Positions 22,928 through 32,594 of a DNA stretch of 64,000 nt are shown here, piece by piece. Under the pieces are notes generated by a model, which searched no databases, was not told where the DNA came from, and worked only from the letters and a program-made list of their open reading frames with translations. The translations under genes were made by a program, and so were the position numbers. The DNA lies in assembly GCA_030247855.1 (NCBI GenBank), contig JAPDRN010000017.1, forward strand, positions 328,160-392,159, written 5' to 3'. Source of the stretch: Knufia peltigerae. Lineage: Eukaryota; Ascomycota; Eurotiomycetes; Chaetothyriales; Trichomeriaceae. The stretch's first letter is position 1, and each line of letters begins with the position of its first letter.

Positions 22928-24196
22928 ATGGTGTCGCCACTGAGCTCATTTCAGCACCCGGAAAAAGAAGCTTCCCATTTACTACCAATGGCATCTAACT
23001 CGTCACCCTCTGTCAGCACGGAGGCAAACCGTTCGAGCGCAGAGTTGGGTCCGGGCGAACTGGGCTCCATGAACCAGCAAATCTCGCTGTACGCAAAGAC
23101 ATTGCGGATTTCGGTCATCGGTTCTTTGAACTATGACCGTATCTGGATTGTACCTCGTCTGCCGCGACCATCGGAGACCTTGATGATTGGCGAGTACAGG
23201 CAGACTCCGGGAGGGAAAGGCGCCATCCAAGCTATAGCCTGCGCAAGGCTCTCACATGCAAAGCCTGGCGGCACCGCTCCTTTCTTACTGAGATCCAACT
23301 CCAATAAGGGCCCTGGTGGGCGAAGGTCTAGTAGCCAGGATCTGAAACCCTTCAGCATTAAAGTCATCATGATTGGGGTTGTGGGAGAGGACCTGCAGGG
23401 AGCCCGGATCATGGACACTCGAGCTGCTAACAGGGTGGACATTGAACATATTCTTCGATGCCGAGAGGAGACTACTGGGACAGCAAGCATTGCTCTAGAC
23501 AAGAACGGCGAGAACAATGTGCTGGTCCATCCTGGTGCCAATTACAGGCTTTCGTCGGACCGAATTCATGTAGATCTTCCTGAGGGTTCGCCGCATCTCC
23601 TCATTCTGCAGATGGAAATCCCTGTTCAAACCGTTGAAGACCTTGTCAAGAAGGCCGCTGAGAAGAGAATCCCGGTTTTGCTGAATGCGGCCCCCGTAGT
23701 GGACGATTTTGCGCTGGATATTCTTTGGAGTGTGGAACACCTCATCGTAAACAAGCTGGAAGCCGAAGCTCTCGTGGAGCGACGCCAAATCGCCAGCAAT
23801 ATGTCACGCCAACGACCAGAACAAGATGAAAACAGAGAAGCGGAAGTCGGGAGGGGGAAAGAATTGTGCAAGTCCTTACTGGAATTTGGCATGAAGTACG
23901 TCGTTGTCACAATGGGCGGCCATGGAGGGGTTGTGGGTTCGAGAGGGCCAGACGGTAAAGCACACATATTTGATTATGAAGCGGTAGAAGTCCAAAATGT
24001 CGTCGACACAACGGGTTGTGGTGGTGTCTTCGTCGGGGCGTATGCGGTCCAGTACATCCGGCAGAAGTTCTCCCCGGGAGGAGGGTTTGACATCGCTCGA
24101 GCTGTGACTTGGGCGTCCAAGGCCGCGGCGATGAAGGCGAGATCCTTTGGCTCCCTCGAGGGAGTACCATGGGAAGATGAGCTTGATGCAGCCTGA
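22928..24196 (+). CDS. PfkB-family (ribokinase-like) protein, altered active site
   Basis: Resembles ribokinase, which phosphorylates ribose. Single exon, 422 aa, ATG in a good context (aagaaccATGg). The N-terminal fold starts at VIGSLNYDRIWIVPRLPRPSETL, then QTPGGKGAIQAIACARL, where ribokinases normally read GGKGANQA. A middle GVVGEDLQG, TTGTASIALDKNGENN and LLILQMEIP follow the family order. At residues 360-367 the anion-hole and catalytic box reads DTTGCGGV. The family consensus is DTTGAGD, so the catalytic-base Asp is Gly366 (codon GGT, 24023-24025). A 50-residue insert, SKGPGGRRSSSQ-like, lies between the first and second sheets. The frame is intact, so this may be a non-catalytic paralogue rather than a broken gene. 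Ribokinase activity is doubtful. Confidence 0.8.
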   Translation: MVSPLSSFQHPEKEASHLLPMASNSSPSVSTEANRSSAELGPGELGSMNQQISLYAKTLRISVIGSLNYDRIWIVPRLPRPSETLMIGEYRQTPGGKGAIQAIACARLSHAKPGGTAPFLLRSNSNKGPGGRRSSSQDLKPFSIKVIMIGVVGEDLQGARIMDTRAANRVDIEHILRCREETTGTASIALDKNGENNVLVHPGANYRLSSDRIHVDLPEGSPHLLILQMEIPVQTVEDLVKKAAEKRIPVLLNAAPVVDDFALDILWSVEHLIVNKLEAEALVERRQIASNMSRQRPEQDENREAEVGRGKELCKSLLEFGMKYVVVTMGGHGGVVGSRGPDGKAHIFDYEAVEVQNVVDTTGCGGVFVGAYAVQYIRQKFSPGGGFDIARAVTWASKAAAMKARSFGSLEGVPWEDELDAA

Positions 24197-24900
24197 GTGA
24201 AGACGACCAAAGTTTTTGTTCTCTATGGATCGTGGGTGGTGGTGAATTGTGCTTACTCTTCGAAATGATATGTGTTATTTGATGGTTAGTACGTCAGGCA
24301 GGCGGCTCTTGAGGTCCTTAAGGAGTCAATCCTCCCAACCGGACGAAACCCTTCGACTCGAGGGTCAGGATGGGAAAAGGTCCCGCCTCAGGCTGTGGTG
24401 ACAGAACCTCTAGTCGAATCCCAACTATAGCTTTAGTACATCAGGGGATATCTTATTGTCGTAGTGAACCAAGCCATAGCAATTCTTGGCATTGAAGGGT
24501 TCACCGCCTTCCCTGCAAGCTTCGTTGGGATTGTAGAGTACATCCGGCCATGATATGTTATTTGTACTTGACCTCAAAGGAATCCAGAGTAGAGGGGAGG
24601 ATAAGACAGTACCGAATCAATCTCAAGTCACGATGGACTAAAACAGGTTGATGCGAGAAATGTTTCAAATGTTGACGACACCAATAGTCGGGAAATGTTG
24701 ATTAGAGAATTTTCTTGGTTACGAATATTTCAAAAGGTTTAAAATCAATCACCTGCCACGTTACACATTCCCACCCATCACATGGCTCCGTTTTGAAAAC
24801 ACAACTCAAGAAAAAAAGAGAAATAAAGAAAAGCTTCCCAACTTGTAAAACAACAAAGGAAAGAAAACGAAAGAAATAGAAAGGGGACAAAGAAAACCAA
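24197..24900. other. Intergenic region upstream of rkm4
   Basis: 704 bp. The last 120 bp before rkm4 are strikingly A-rich on the + strand (AAAGAAAACGAAAGAAATAG type), which fits a promoter or 5' leader. No gene seen. Confidence 0.5.
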
Positions 24901-26553
24901 ATGGATTCATCATCCGAGTTCGACACCCAATCCACCGCCTTTTTAGACTGGTTCAAAGCTCAACCGGGCACACAATTCCACCCGTCGTTGCGAATCGTCG
25001 ATTTAAGAGACCGAAGCGCAGGAAGGGGAATCATAGCAACCCAAGACATTCCACCGGACACCGAACTCTTTACGATTCCCAGAAGTATCATCATAAGTGA
25101 GGAGACTTCGACGTTGGCAAAGAAATTACCTGGCATTTTTTCCAAAGACGAGACGACAAGAACGACAATCACGAACGGTGACATTGATATCGACCTCGAC
25201 GATGATGACGACTTTGAAGAATCAGTCCCCGACTCGTGGTTGAACCTGATACTGATCCTACTCTACGAATCCCTTCACCACAAGACATCGAAATGGTTTC
25301 CTTATTTGTCCATCCTCCCACAACGTTCCGAATCCTTCAACACACTCATGTTCTGGGACGACCGCGACCTTTTGGGTCTGTCGGGGTCAGCCATTCCTTC
25401 CAAAATCGGCAAAGAGTCTGCCACTCGTATGTTTACGGAGCGTATCCTCCCGGTCGTGAAACGTCACTCCGACCTTTTTTATTCAGACCCAGACTCTGGC
25501 ATGACAGAACTGAGTGACACTGCTCTACTCGAAAGGTGTCACATCATAGGGTCTCTGATCATGTCATATGCATTTGACCTTCAACCTGACCAGGACTCTG
25601 ATTCTGGTTCCGAGGAAGATACCGAAATGGGGGAGAACGACGACGACGGATGGATCGAAGACCGTGGCGATCACAACGGCTCCTCAAATACGAGCGCACA
25701 TACAAAGAGCACGATGGGCATGGTACCGATGGCGGACGTGCTAAACGCCGACGCCGAATTCAACGCCCACTTATCCCACGGCGACGACAGCCTGACCATG
25801 ACTTCCCTGCGCGAGATCAAGGCCGGTCAAGAAGTGTTGAATTACTATGGCCCTCTACCAAACGGAGAACTTTTGCGCAGGTACGGGTACACGACACCCA
25901 AACACTCGAGGTACGATGTTGTCGAAGTCCCTTGGTCTTTGGTCAAGACTGTCATTGTTTCCGATTACAAGTGGTCTTCCTTGCCATCTCAAAAGGGACC
26001 GACGATGGTGAAAAAAATCTTGACCGAGATCGAACGAGATTCGGATTTTCGTTTTGAATTGGGTTTGGACATGAACAATTTCGACAACACAAAAGACAAC
26101 GAGGCCGACGTCGACCCCACCGCGAATGCAGGATTCATTCTGGAACGTGATTCTGGAGATCCAGACGATCAAGGACTGTGTCCCGTCGACGCCAAATTCA
26201 TTTCTTTCCCCGAGGAATTGGTCGACGTGGTCCGTCATGTCGTCACAATGGTTTTGTCTGCGTCCGATCCGACCCAAACCCAGTCCAAAAACAAACCCGC
26301 CAAATCCAAGTCCAACAAGAACGAAGAGGTGAAAAAGATCAAGACTACAACACTAGAAATTCTGTCACTCGTCGTCCGTCGACGTCTGGACCAGTACCCG
26401 ACCACCATACAAGACGATGAGAACCTCCTGCTACTAGACAAAACCACGACGAGTCGAGCGAGGATGGCCATCGACGTCCGATTAGGGGAGAAGAGACTTT
26501 TGGTGGAAGCGCTCGAGTGGACGGAGGGTAAACTGGCCAAGTACAGAGAGTGA
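24901..26553 (+). CDS. rkm4: SET-domain protein lysine methyltransferase, Rkm4 type
   Basis: Probable ribosomal-protein lysine methyltransferase (Rkm4/SETD6 class) using S-adenosylmethionine. Single exon, 550 aa, ATG in an A-rich context. The split SET domain starts with RSAGRGIIATQDIPPDTELFTIPRS near residue 40. An insert contains WFPYLSILPQ. The C-SET part reads MGMVPMADVLNADAEFNAHL near residue 270, followed by IKAGQEVLNYYGPLPNGELLRRYGY, where the Asn and the NYYG tyrosine line the active site. The C-terminal half (VEVPWSLV onward) is the Rubisco LSMT-like substrate-binding domain. It has two acidic loops and a Lys-rich patch near residue 465. The exact substrate is inferred from family only. 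Confidence 0.88.
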   Translation: MDSSSEFDTQSTAFLDWFKAQPGTQFHPSLRIVDLRDRSAGRGIIATQDIPPDTELFTIPRSIIISEETSTLAKKLPGIFSKDETTRTTITNGDIDIDLDDDDDFEESVPDSWLNLILILLYESLHHKTSKWFPYLSILPQRSESFNTLMFWDDRDLLGLSGSAIPSKIGKESATRMFTERILPVVKRHSDLFYSDPDSGMTELSDTALLERCHIIGSLIMSYAFDLQPDQDSDSGSEEDTEMGENDDDGWIEDRGDHNGSSNTSAHTKSTMGMVPMADVLNADAEFNAHLSHGDDSLTMTSLREIKAGQEVLNYYGPLPNGELLRRYGYTTPKHSRYDVVEVPWSLVKTVIVSDYKWSSLPSQKGPTMVKKILTEIERDSDFRFELGLDMNNFDNTKDNEADVDPTANAGFILERDSGDPDDQGLCPVDAKFISFPEELVDVVRHVVTMVLSASDPTQTQSKNKPAKSKSNKNEEVKKIKTTTLEILSLVVRRRLDQYPTTIQDDENLLLLDKTTTSRARMAIDVRLGEKRLLVEALEWTEGKLAKYRE

Positions 26554-26980
26554 TGAGTGACGATAGAGATTGTATTCTGACTGCACATTACTTGTCCTGC
26601 TCCTCCTTTTTCTTTCCTTCCGGAGTCTTCGTTTTCGTGCCCATCTTGCGAATGTAACTGTACAACCTAAACTTTGTTATGTCGAATGCAATGTAAACAC
26701 AGCAAGCAAACGTGAGTTGAAAATGCCCAAGAATGCCCAAGGCTGTTCTCTTCGCCATTGAAAGCAGGACACCAGTGTCCATGTGTTGTTCACTTGACCC
26801 AACCCACGATACCGGCGCCTTTCTGATTTCTCACATTCAAGGTATCCTTTGCCCTACAGCAGACCAAACCTAATTGCTCAAATCCCGTTTATGTCAGTGC
26901 GACGCCTCCCCCTATAGTCGTAGTTTCATCATGAAAAACTCATTTCGTTCAGAATTCGTTCCATCTCTCTCCCGACTCTC
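26554..26980. other. Convergent 3' region
   Basis: Between rkm4 (+) and the PFK-2 gene (-). Pyrimidine-rich near 26595-26630. No gene seen. Confidence 0.6.
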
Positions 26981-28674
26981 CTATGGCAAAGGCAGTCCAA
27001 CCATCTCAATTGTCGGCACTTCTCCCATCGCTTTCTCATTGACATTGGTCGCCTTCTGAATTCCCACTTTCGACGGTTCACCGACCACGCTCTCTGGCAT
27101 CCCTTCACTGATGCTATCGTGATGTTTCGCCGTACTGCCCTTGGGCCTCCAGGTGCTGACCGCAGGGATATCGGCCTTGAATCGCTCAACTTCCGTTCCG
27201 TATGCTTTGGGTGTCAGTTTCATTAGTGTGTGGAGCGGCACCTCCATCCACGGCGACTTTTCTTGTGGTATTTCCATGAAGTAGGCAAATATGCACCGCA
27301 CGATTGCCTGGTGTGTGATGATAATGATGTTTTCGCTGCGCTCGAGTTCCATGATGATAGGCTCTAACCGGATCACGACATCGCGGTAGGACTCACCACC
27401 ACGATACCGATAGTTGTACTTGTCATCATCGCGAGCTTGGAAGTCTTCGGGGTACTTTTCCGCAATTTCTTGATACTGTATCGTCCGAAGTTAGCTTCAT
27501 AGCACGATTACTAAGTATCCACCAAGATCATACAGTCATCCCATCACAAACACCGCTATCGAGTTCATCGAGAGCTTTCCATTGCAACTTCTCCCAGCCC
27601 AATTCCTTTTGGAGATGTTGAGCTGTCTGACTGGTTCGTTTTAACGTCGACGTCCAGATCGTAAGTGGTGCATCTTTTGGTAACCCTGAACGTTTGACAA
27701 GTTCAGGCAGAAGTTTGGCGTAGCGCTCGCCACGCTCGGACAAGTTGGCATCTCCACCAATCTTGCCTTCGAGATTGAATTCGGACTCACCGTGCCGAGA
27801 AAGCCAGATACTGCGAGGCTTGATATGTAGATTGGTAAGATAGTAGACTAGGCGTGACTGGAGGTAGTCTTGGATGAGGTTGATAACCACACGAGCACTG
27901 TTGGTAAATGGGTTAGAAGGTACAAGCGAATCCATAATTCACGGGAAGCAAAACATACCCAATGTTAATGATCTTGACATAGGTCAGTTGCTTCTCTGAT
28001 TCGTCAATAGTCTGATACACCTTTTCGTAATTTCGAATGCGATCTCGGAAGTCTTTGGCCGCGGCTTCAGGATCCTGACCGATGTAATCTGGCGAGGAAG
28101 TCTTGACTTCAAGTATGTTGGACATGATCAATTCTTCATCATCACACTTGCTTTCCACGAAGAGGTGAAGGAGATTCGCCTCCATGATTTTATCGTGGAT
28201 CCATTTCCGTCGAGATTTTGTCGAGTTAGTGGCGTCGAGAATTGCGACCTTGTTATCCTTGTCCTGGAACCATTTGAGCATGTCGGCGACTGCAGCTTCG
28301 GCCGCAGCTTTTCTCGCCTTCTCGCCTTCCGGGTTGTTGACGTCGAAAAACTTGGCGTCTGGATGTGGATTGTCCGTCCGGCGATATTTGCCAACGTTGA
28401 ACACCTCCGCTTTCACGGACGTCCACCGTAGATAACGCTTGACTGGAAGACCAGTTAGATCCATGGCCAATTGTACAAATGTTTGATTCAATATCATACC
28501 TTTACCCGCTATGAGGCTCTTTCCCCGGGCCGGCAAGCCAACCATAACCACCACAATCTGGGTGACATCTGACTGCTCGCACAGTTAGCATGTGGGCCTT
28601 TGAGCAGCGTAAATAACAGAAAGCAGCTATCACAGATTGCATACACGGTCACTGCTTGGCGGAGAAATAGACAT
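26981..28674 (-). CDS. 6-phosphofructo-2-kinase / fructose-2,6-bisphosphatase
   Basis: Bifunctional cytosolic enzyme that makes and degrades fructose 2,6-bisphosphate, the activator of phosphofructokinase and inhibitor of Fbp1. Five minus-strand exons: 28674-28647, 28568-28500, 28442-27959, 27897-27534 and 27475-26981; 479 aa. All four introns have GT...AG ends and matching phases. The start gives MSISPPSSDHVTQIVVVMVG. The kinase P-loop GLPARGKS is at residues 20-27; the intron after AGK removes a misleading in-frame 19-codon stretch, giving AGKVKRYLRW. The kinase part also has FNVGKYRR and ILDATNSTKSRR. The phosphatase part has LSRHGESEFN with the phospho-accepting His229, ELDSGVCDG, RGGESYRDV and ITHQA. 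Both half-reactions have their key residues, unlike yeast Pfk26, whose phosphatase His is replaced. Confidence 0.93.
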
Positions 28675-30836
28675 CGTTAGGAGAACTGAATACTATCAAC
28701 AGAATTCGGTGCACTTTAGGGCTCGTTCTAGACGGTGGCCACCACTGGACGTCGGGCAATAGTGGTTGAACTGTCCGATCGAATTGACCACGAGGCTTCG
28801 ATTGTGGAGTTCAGTAAGAGAAAAGAGGTGGCCTCACGTTTTGACCCATTACGAGCAAACAAAGCCGTGAAGATTAGACCCAATGACCCGTTTGCACGTA
28901 TCGACTTCTGGAAAACAAACAGGTGCGTTCGTATTTTCTGGGGTAGTAGAATAGCGGAAGTGTTGTTCGTGAAATGCCGATAGTTGCCCGCACAAGTTGG
29001 CAAGAGGGAGTCGGAGGGGGGCAAAGAGACGCCTAGAGCAACAAGTCGTCGGAGAAGGTTGCAAAAATCAATCACTCATCAGACCACGTCCGCTCCGCCT
29101 TGTCTGCACTGGGGAGATGGCTTGGATCGGTTGACGTCGGGGACGGACGCCGTGTATAACAGACACGAAGACCCAGGCTTTGATTTCGACACAATTTTGC
29201 AGGTCTGTCCGCTGGCTTTTTTCCTCTTCGGAGAATTGAGGAATCTTCTGTCCCACATGCAGATCTGGGTTTCTCCACCAGTAGTCGCGCGGTCTGTGTC
29301 AAGGGACAAAGAAAATTTTGTAGAAGGATCTCGTTGAGCAATGGAACAGATGTTCTTGTAGGAGTATTGTGCGAGCGTGTGAAGCCGTCCGCCTTTGCTC
29401 ATGTAGACAGTTTGGGTTCGACTGGCTAGTATCGAATATTGCCTGGGCGCTTCTTCCCCGGAGACGATGATTGCCTCGGCTGATGGGCGGGCGGGAATCA
29501 AACGGAAACAAGGCACAGGGCAATATGGGGGCCACCGAGGGGCACATCAAGTCCGATGGAATTTTGCCTCCGGAATGAATCACATCACTCCTTCCTAATA
29601 ATAATAATAATAATAATAACAATATCCCGGTGCACTCATGTGACAGGCAAAACATGGCGGTATCCAATGAAAATATTCGACATGTCATGGCTCTCCGTAC
29701 GCCCAGAAGCTGAGAAACGACAAACAATGCAGCATGACAGAGAATGCTGTACTTACGTCCGGTGACTGTAGTAACCTGTTCATTGAACTCCTACTCATCA
29801 TGGCAATGGGGCTGGATTGAACAAAACTCATAGTCAAGATTGTTGAACGCCGGAGGGAAGAGTCTGCGTCTGGGGTCTTCGGAATTCCGTATTTCGCAGC
29901 TCGTAGTGCTGGGTATTTCGCGAGGATATGGCTGCACCAGCGCCGTGAAAGAGGAAATCGCCCGATTCCTCCTAGAGAATCAGAGTCGTGGTTTCGGCGA
30001 GTTTCCAACCAGGTAGCTATTGTGGCAGCAAGGTAACTAGCTGATTTGTATGTTGTTTAGGACCGATGCGTGGAGGAGCGGAAGTGGCACAATCGGTGGC
30101 AAGTGTAAGTGACTGAGCAGGTGTGACTGACTGCTTACTTCGTTTGCAGTTCCCTTTCAAGTGCATATAACATGCGTGAATGGTTTTTTCAAGTCGGAAC
30201 CCTCCTGCCTGGACATATAGAGCATTAGATTCTGACAATTGATCGTCTATGATCTTGATCCCGTCACCGCTAGAAATGAAGTCAGCTGAAAAAAAGACCC
30301 CGAGATTCCTTATCGCGGTCAATGGCTTATCATTCACTTCCGAGCAATTTTGATTACAACACCACGCAAAGTTCTACCCCTACAGTCGTCTTCATTGCTA
30401 AAGAAAGCCTCTTGATAATATGGATCTTGGGTGTCATTGATTTCTCTACCTCCTATTCGTGCGAGCAGAGCTGGTATCGCCCGACATCATGGGATTTTTC
30501 GAGTCTGGCTCATGTCATTAAAACACTTCCTTTTCCTTTCGTGGTACCAATCTAGAAATCCAAGACCCTCGTTCTCCTGGTCATATGAGCTTCTCAACGT
30601 GTCATGATAGACTTTCTCTTGCGGTTGCTGTGGCGATTCCATCTTTCATCTTTTCCTGATCCACGTGAGCTCTCTTCAAACTAAGTCGATCTTCATTCCA
30701 AGCCAAAGTATCGTTCATTCAATCCAAGCGATCATCTAAGCCAAAATATCTTTTGTTCACTCCACGCAATATACCAAGGCCGCTTGGTCTGGCTTTTGAA
30801 GTCAGGCAGTCAGTTTCTCGGAGGAACTGCTCAAAG
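28675..30836. other. 2.2-kb region without a confident gene
   Basis: Upstream of the PFK-2 gene and downstream of the next minus-strand gene. Holds a TAA microsatellite at 29596-29619 and several ORFs of 80-145 codons, none with a domain I recognise. An ORF at 28728-29075 (-) lies just before the PFK-2 start and may be leader sequence. No tRNA or other RNA gene recognised. Confidence 0.5.
29596..29619. repeat. (TAA)8 microsatellite
   Basis: Eight TAA repeats. They give a false poly-Leu run on the minus strand in a frame that is not a gene. Confidence 0.9.
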
Positions 30837-32594
30837 TCAGCCAAGGAGTTCGAAACAAGATGTATGAGACTTACAATATGCTTGGTGGAGAAGACTATCT
30901 TTGAACAAGAATTCAACATCAGCTCGAACTCCCTGGCCGTAAGCAGTCATGATCCTTTCTTTCTCTAAAACACCACCGAAACCTTGAACTAGAACTTTAC
31001 ATGCGTTGCATAGTCTAAGTCCACAGCCTTTGCCTCGACCCTGACCGTCAACAAGCGGCTTGCCTACCAAATCATACTCCTTGTCGACACAACAGCGCCA
31101 GACTGCGAGCCCAGGGCATAATTTGCAGGTCAAATAGGCAGTATTTGCAATTGGTGGATCTCGCACTTCTGCGTGTAGCTGCTGCAAGTAAAGTGTAGGT
31201 GGGTGCGCATCTGGCTGTATTCTGAGGGTTCTGAAGTCGTGAACTGTGCATCTTGAGATGTGGATGCGTTGTAAAGCACAGATGACGCACATGCGAGTGG
31301 CATCCTTGCCATTGGAACGATGACCGTTGCCTGTCTCTTCGAGTTCAGTAGACCCTGGATATTGAACGACCTCAGCCGTGATGCGACCATGGCCAAATAT
31401 TCCAAATCTGAAATCATTGCAGAAATCGCATGGTCCAGCGCTCTTGGCATGCTTGAAGTTCATAGGGTGAGCCCAGTATGTAACGAGATCTCTCACTGAG
31501 TCCCTGCTTGCTGACAGAATCGGCGAATCTGGTGGTGAATCGAGTACGACAGGATTGACCGACGTGCCTGTTGGGAGGCGCGAGGCACCTGAAGAGCTCT
31601 CGATGTTCAGTGGTGCTGATGGTTCAGCCTGCTGCGAATCTAGGACTGATGATCGTCGGGGTGGAATAAGTAGTTCGGTATCGATTTGCATAGTGTCGTC
31701 TGCCACTATCGGTATGCTAGTTGAAGTCTGACTGCTCAGGCTAGCGGCCTCGACCATCCGCGGTGTTGTAAATTCAGCCTCAATGGTCGGGCTAGGCTCG
31801 ACACCCAAATTGCCTGTCCACTTGACACACTCCACATTCTGGTTTTGGAAGCGTGCACAGGGATGGCCGGTCTTCAGGGTACACTTTTTCTTTGCAGCAA
31901 TGCAGCTAGCACAATTTGCTCCCTTCTCGTGCTCGATCTCTTGATCTGGAATCGTTCTGCTGCGTAGTGCTCTGCCGTTGGCATTGTCAATTCCAGCAGA
32001 TTCTTCATCGAGCTTCCAAAGATACGAGTCTTGCGGTTCAACCCGAAGTCCAGTAAGTTGATCATGTGGCGCCTGGGGGGTGACAAGATGACCAATGTCG
32101 TCAATCTGGCACGAAATTTTAGATCTGCCTGAGGGAATCTGTTGAGATCGTAAGTTTCTTAGAAATTCCTTGGAGCTCTCAGCACGGAACTTCAGTGGGA
32201 CTATCTTCTGCCGCTTCGAAAGACCACCGGCATCGCCAGCGATTCCGGCTTCATCATGAGTTCTGACACGTGGACTGCGCTGACTTCCGCTAGGGCGACC
32301 GGTATTTTTTGTTGGTCTGCGGCGATTTTCGGTGGCAGGGTCATATTCTTCCTCAGACGAGCTCTTGTCATCGCAACTACCTGCAAAGTGGGCATAGGTA
32401 AACACTCTTCGACGGAGGTCATAGGTCGAAGTAGAAAACAGGGTTTTGGGTGCCTTGAGGGCTAGGTCTCGATCTTGACCTTCGCGGAAGAGATCGAGGA
32501 TATAGGCATATCGTTTCTTTGAGTAAAACCCGCATTCGTCCTCTTCAGGAGTCCTGGCACGACTCTCGTCCTCGTGAGGAGTTAGAGAAGCCAT
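30837..32594 (-). CDS. Cys-rich zinc-finger-like nuclear protein, unknown
   Basis: 585 aa from the ATG at 32594 (MASLTPHEDES). The frame is open to 32846, but the upstream part is unlike coding sequence. Residues 228-256 have the spacing of a fungal Zn2Cys6 cluster (C228-x2-C-x6-C-x7-C246-x9-C256, with KKK after the second Cys), but the fifth ligand position is Phe249. A second Cys-rich block in the C-terminal third (GPCDFCNDFRFGIFG, MCVICALQRI, LTCKLCPG, WRCCVDKEYD, GCGLRLCNACKVLV) suggests a separate zinc-binding domain. The N-terminus has a basic/acidic stretch (SSSEEEYDPATENRRR). It is probably nuclear and DNA- or chromatin-related, by inference. A TGTAAGT near the end (minus strand, about 30880) could be a donor, so the last 8 codons are uncertain. 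Confidence 0.7.
   Translation of the reverse strand: MASLTPHEDESRARTPEEDECGFYSKKRYAYILDLFREGQDRDLALKAPKTLFSTSTYDLRRRVFTYAHFAGSCDDKSSSEEEYDPATENRRRPTKNTGRPSGSQRSPRVRTHDEAGIAGDAGGLSKRQKIVPLKFRAESSKEFLRNLRSQQIPSGRSKISCQIDDIGHLVTPQAPHDQLTGLRVEPQDSYLWKLDEESAGIDNANGRALRSRTIPDQEIEHEKGANCASCIAAKKKCTLKTGHPCARFQNQNVECVKWTGNLGVEPSPTIEAEFTTPRMVEAASLSSQTSTSIPIVADDTMQIDTELLIPPRRSSVLDSQQAEPSAPLNIESSSGASRLPTGTSVNPVVLDSPPDSPILSASRDSVRDLVTYWAHPMNFKHAKSAGPCDFCNDFRFGIFGHGRITAEVVQYPGSTELEETGNGHRSNGKDATRMCVICALQRIHISRCTVHDFRTLRIQPDAHPPTLYLQQLHAEVRDPPIANTAYLTCKLCPGLAVWRCCVDKEYDLVGKPLVDGQGRGKGCGLRLCNACKVLVQGFGGVLEKERIMTAYGQGVRADVEFLFKDSLLHQAYCKSHTSCFELLG

Noticed and set aside
29299..29727. 142-codon minus-strand frame with poly-Leu
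   Set aside because: The Leu run comes from the TAA microsatellite, not a membrane segment.
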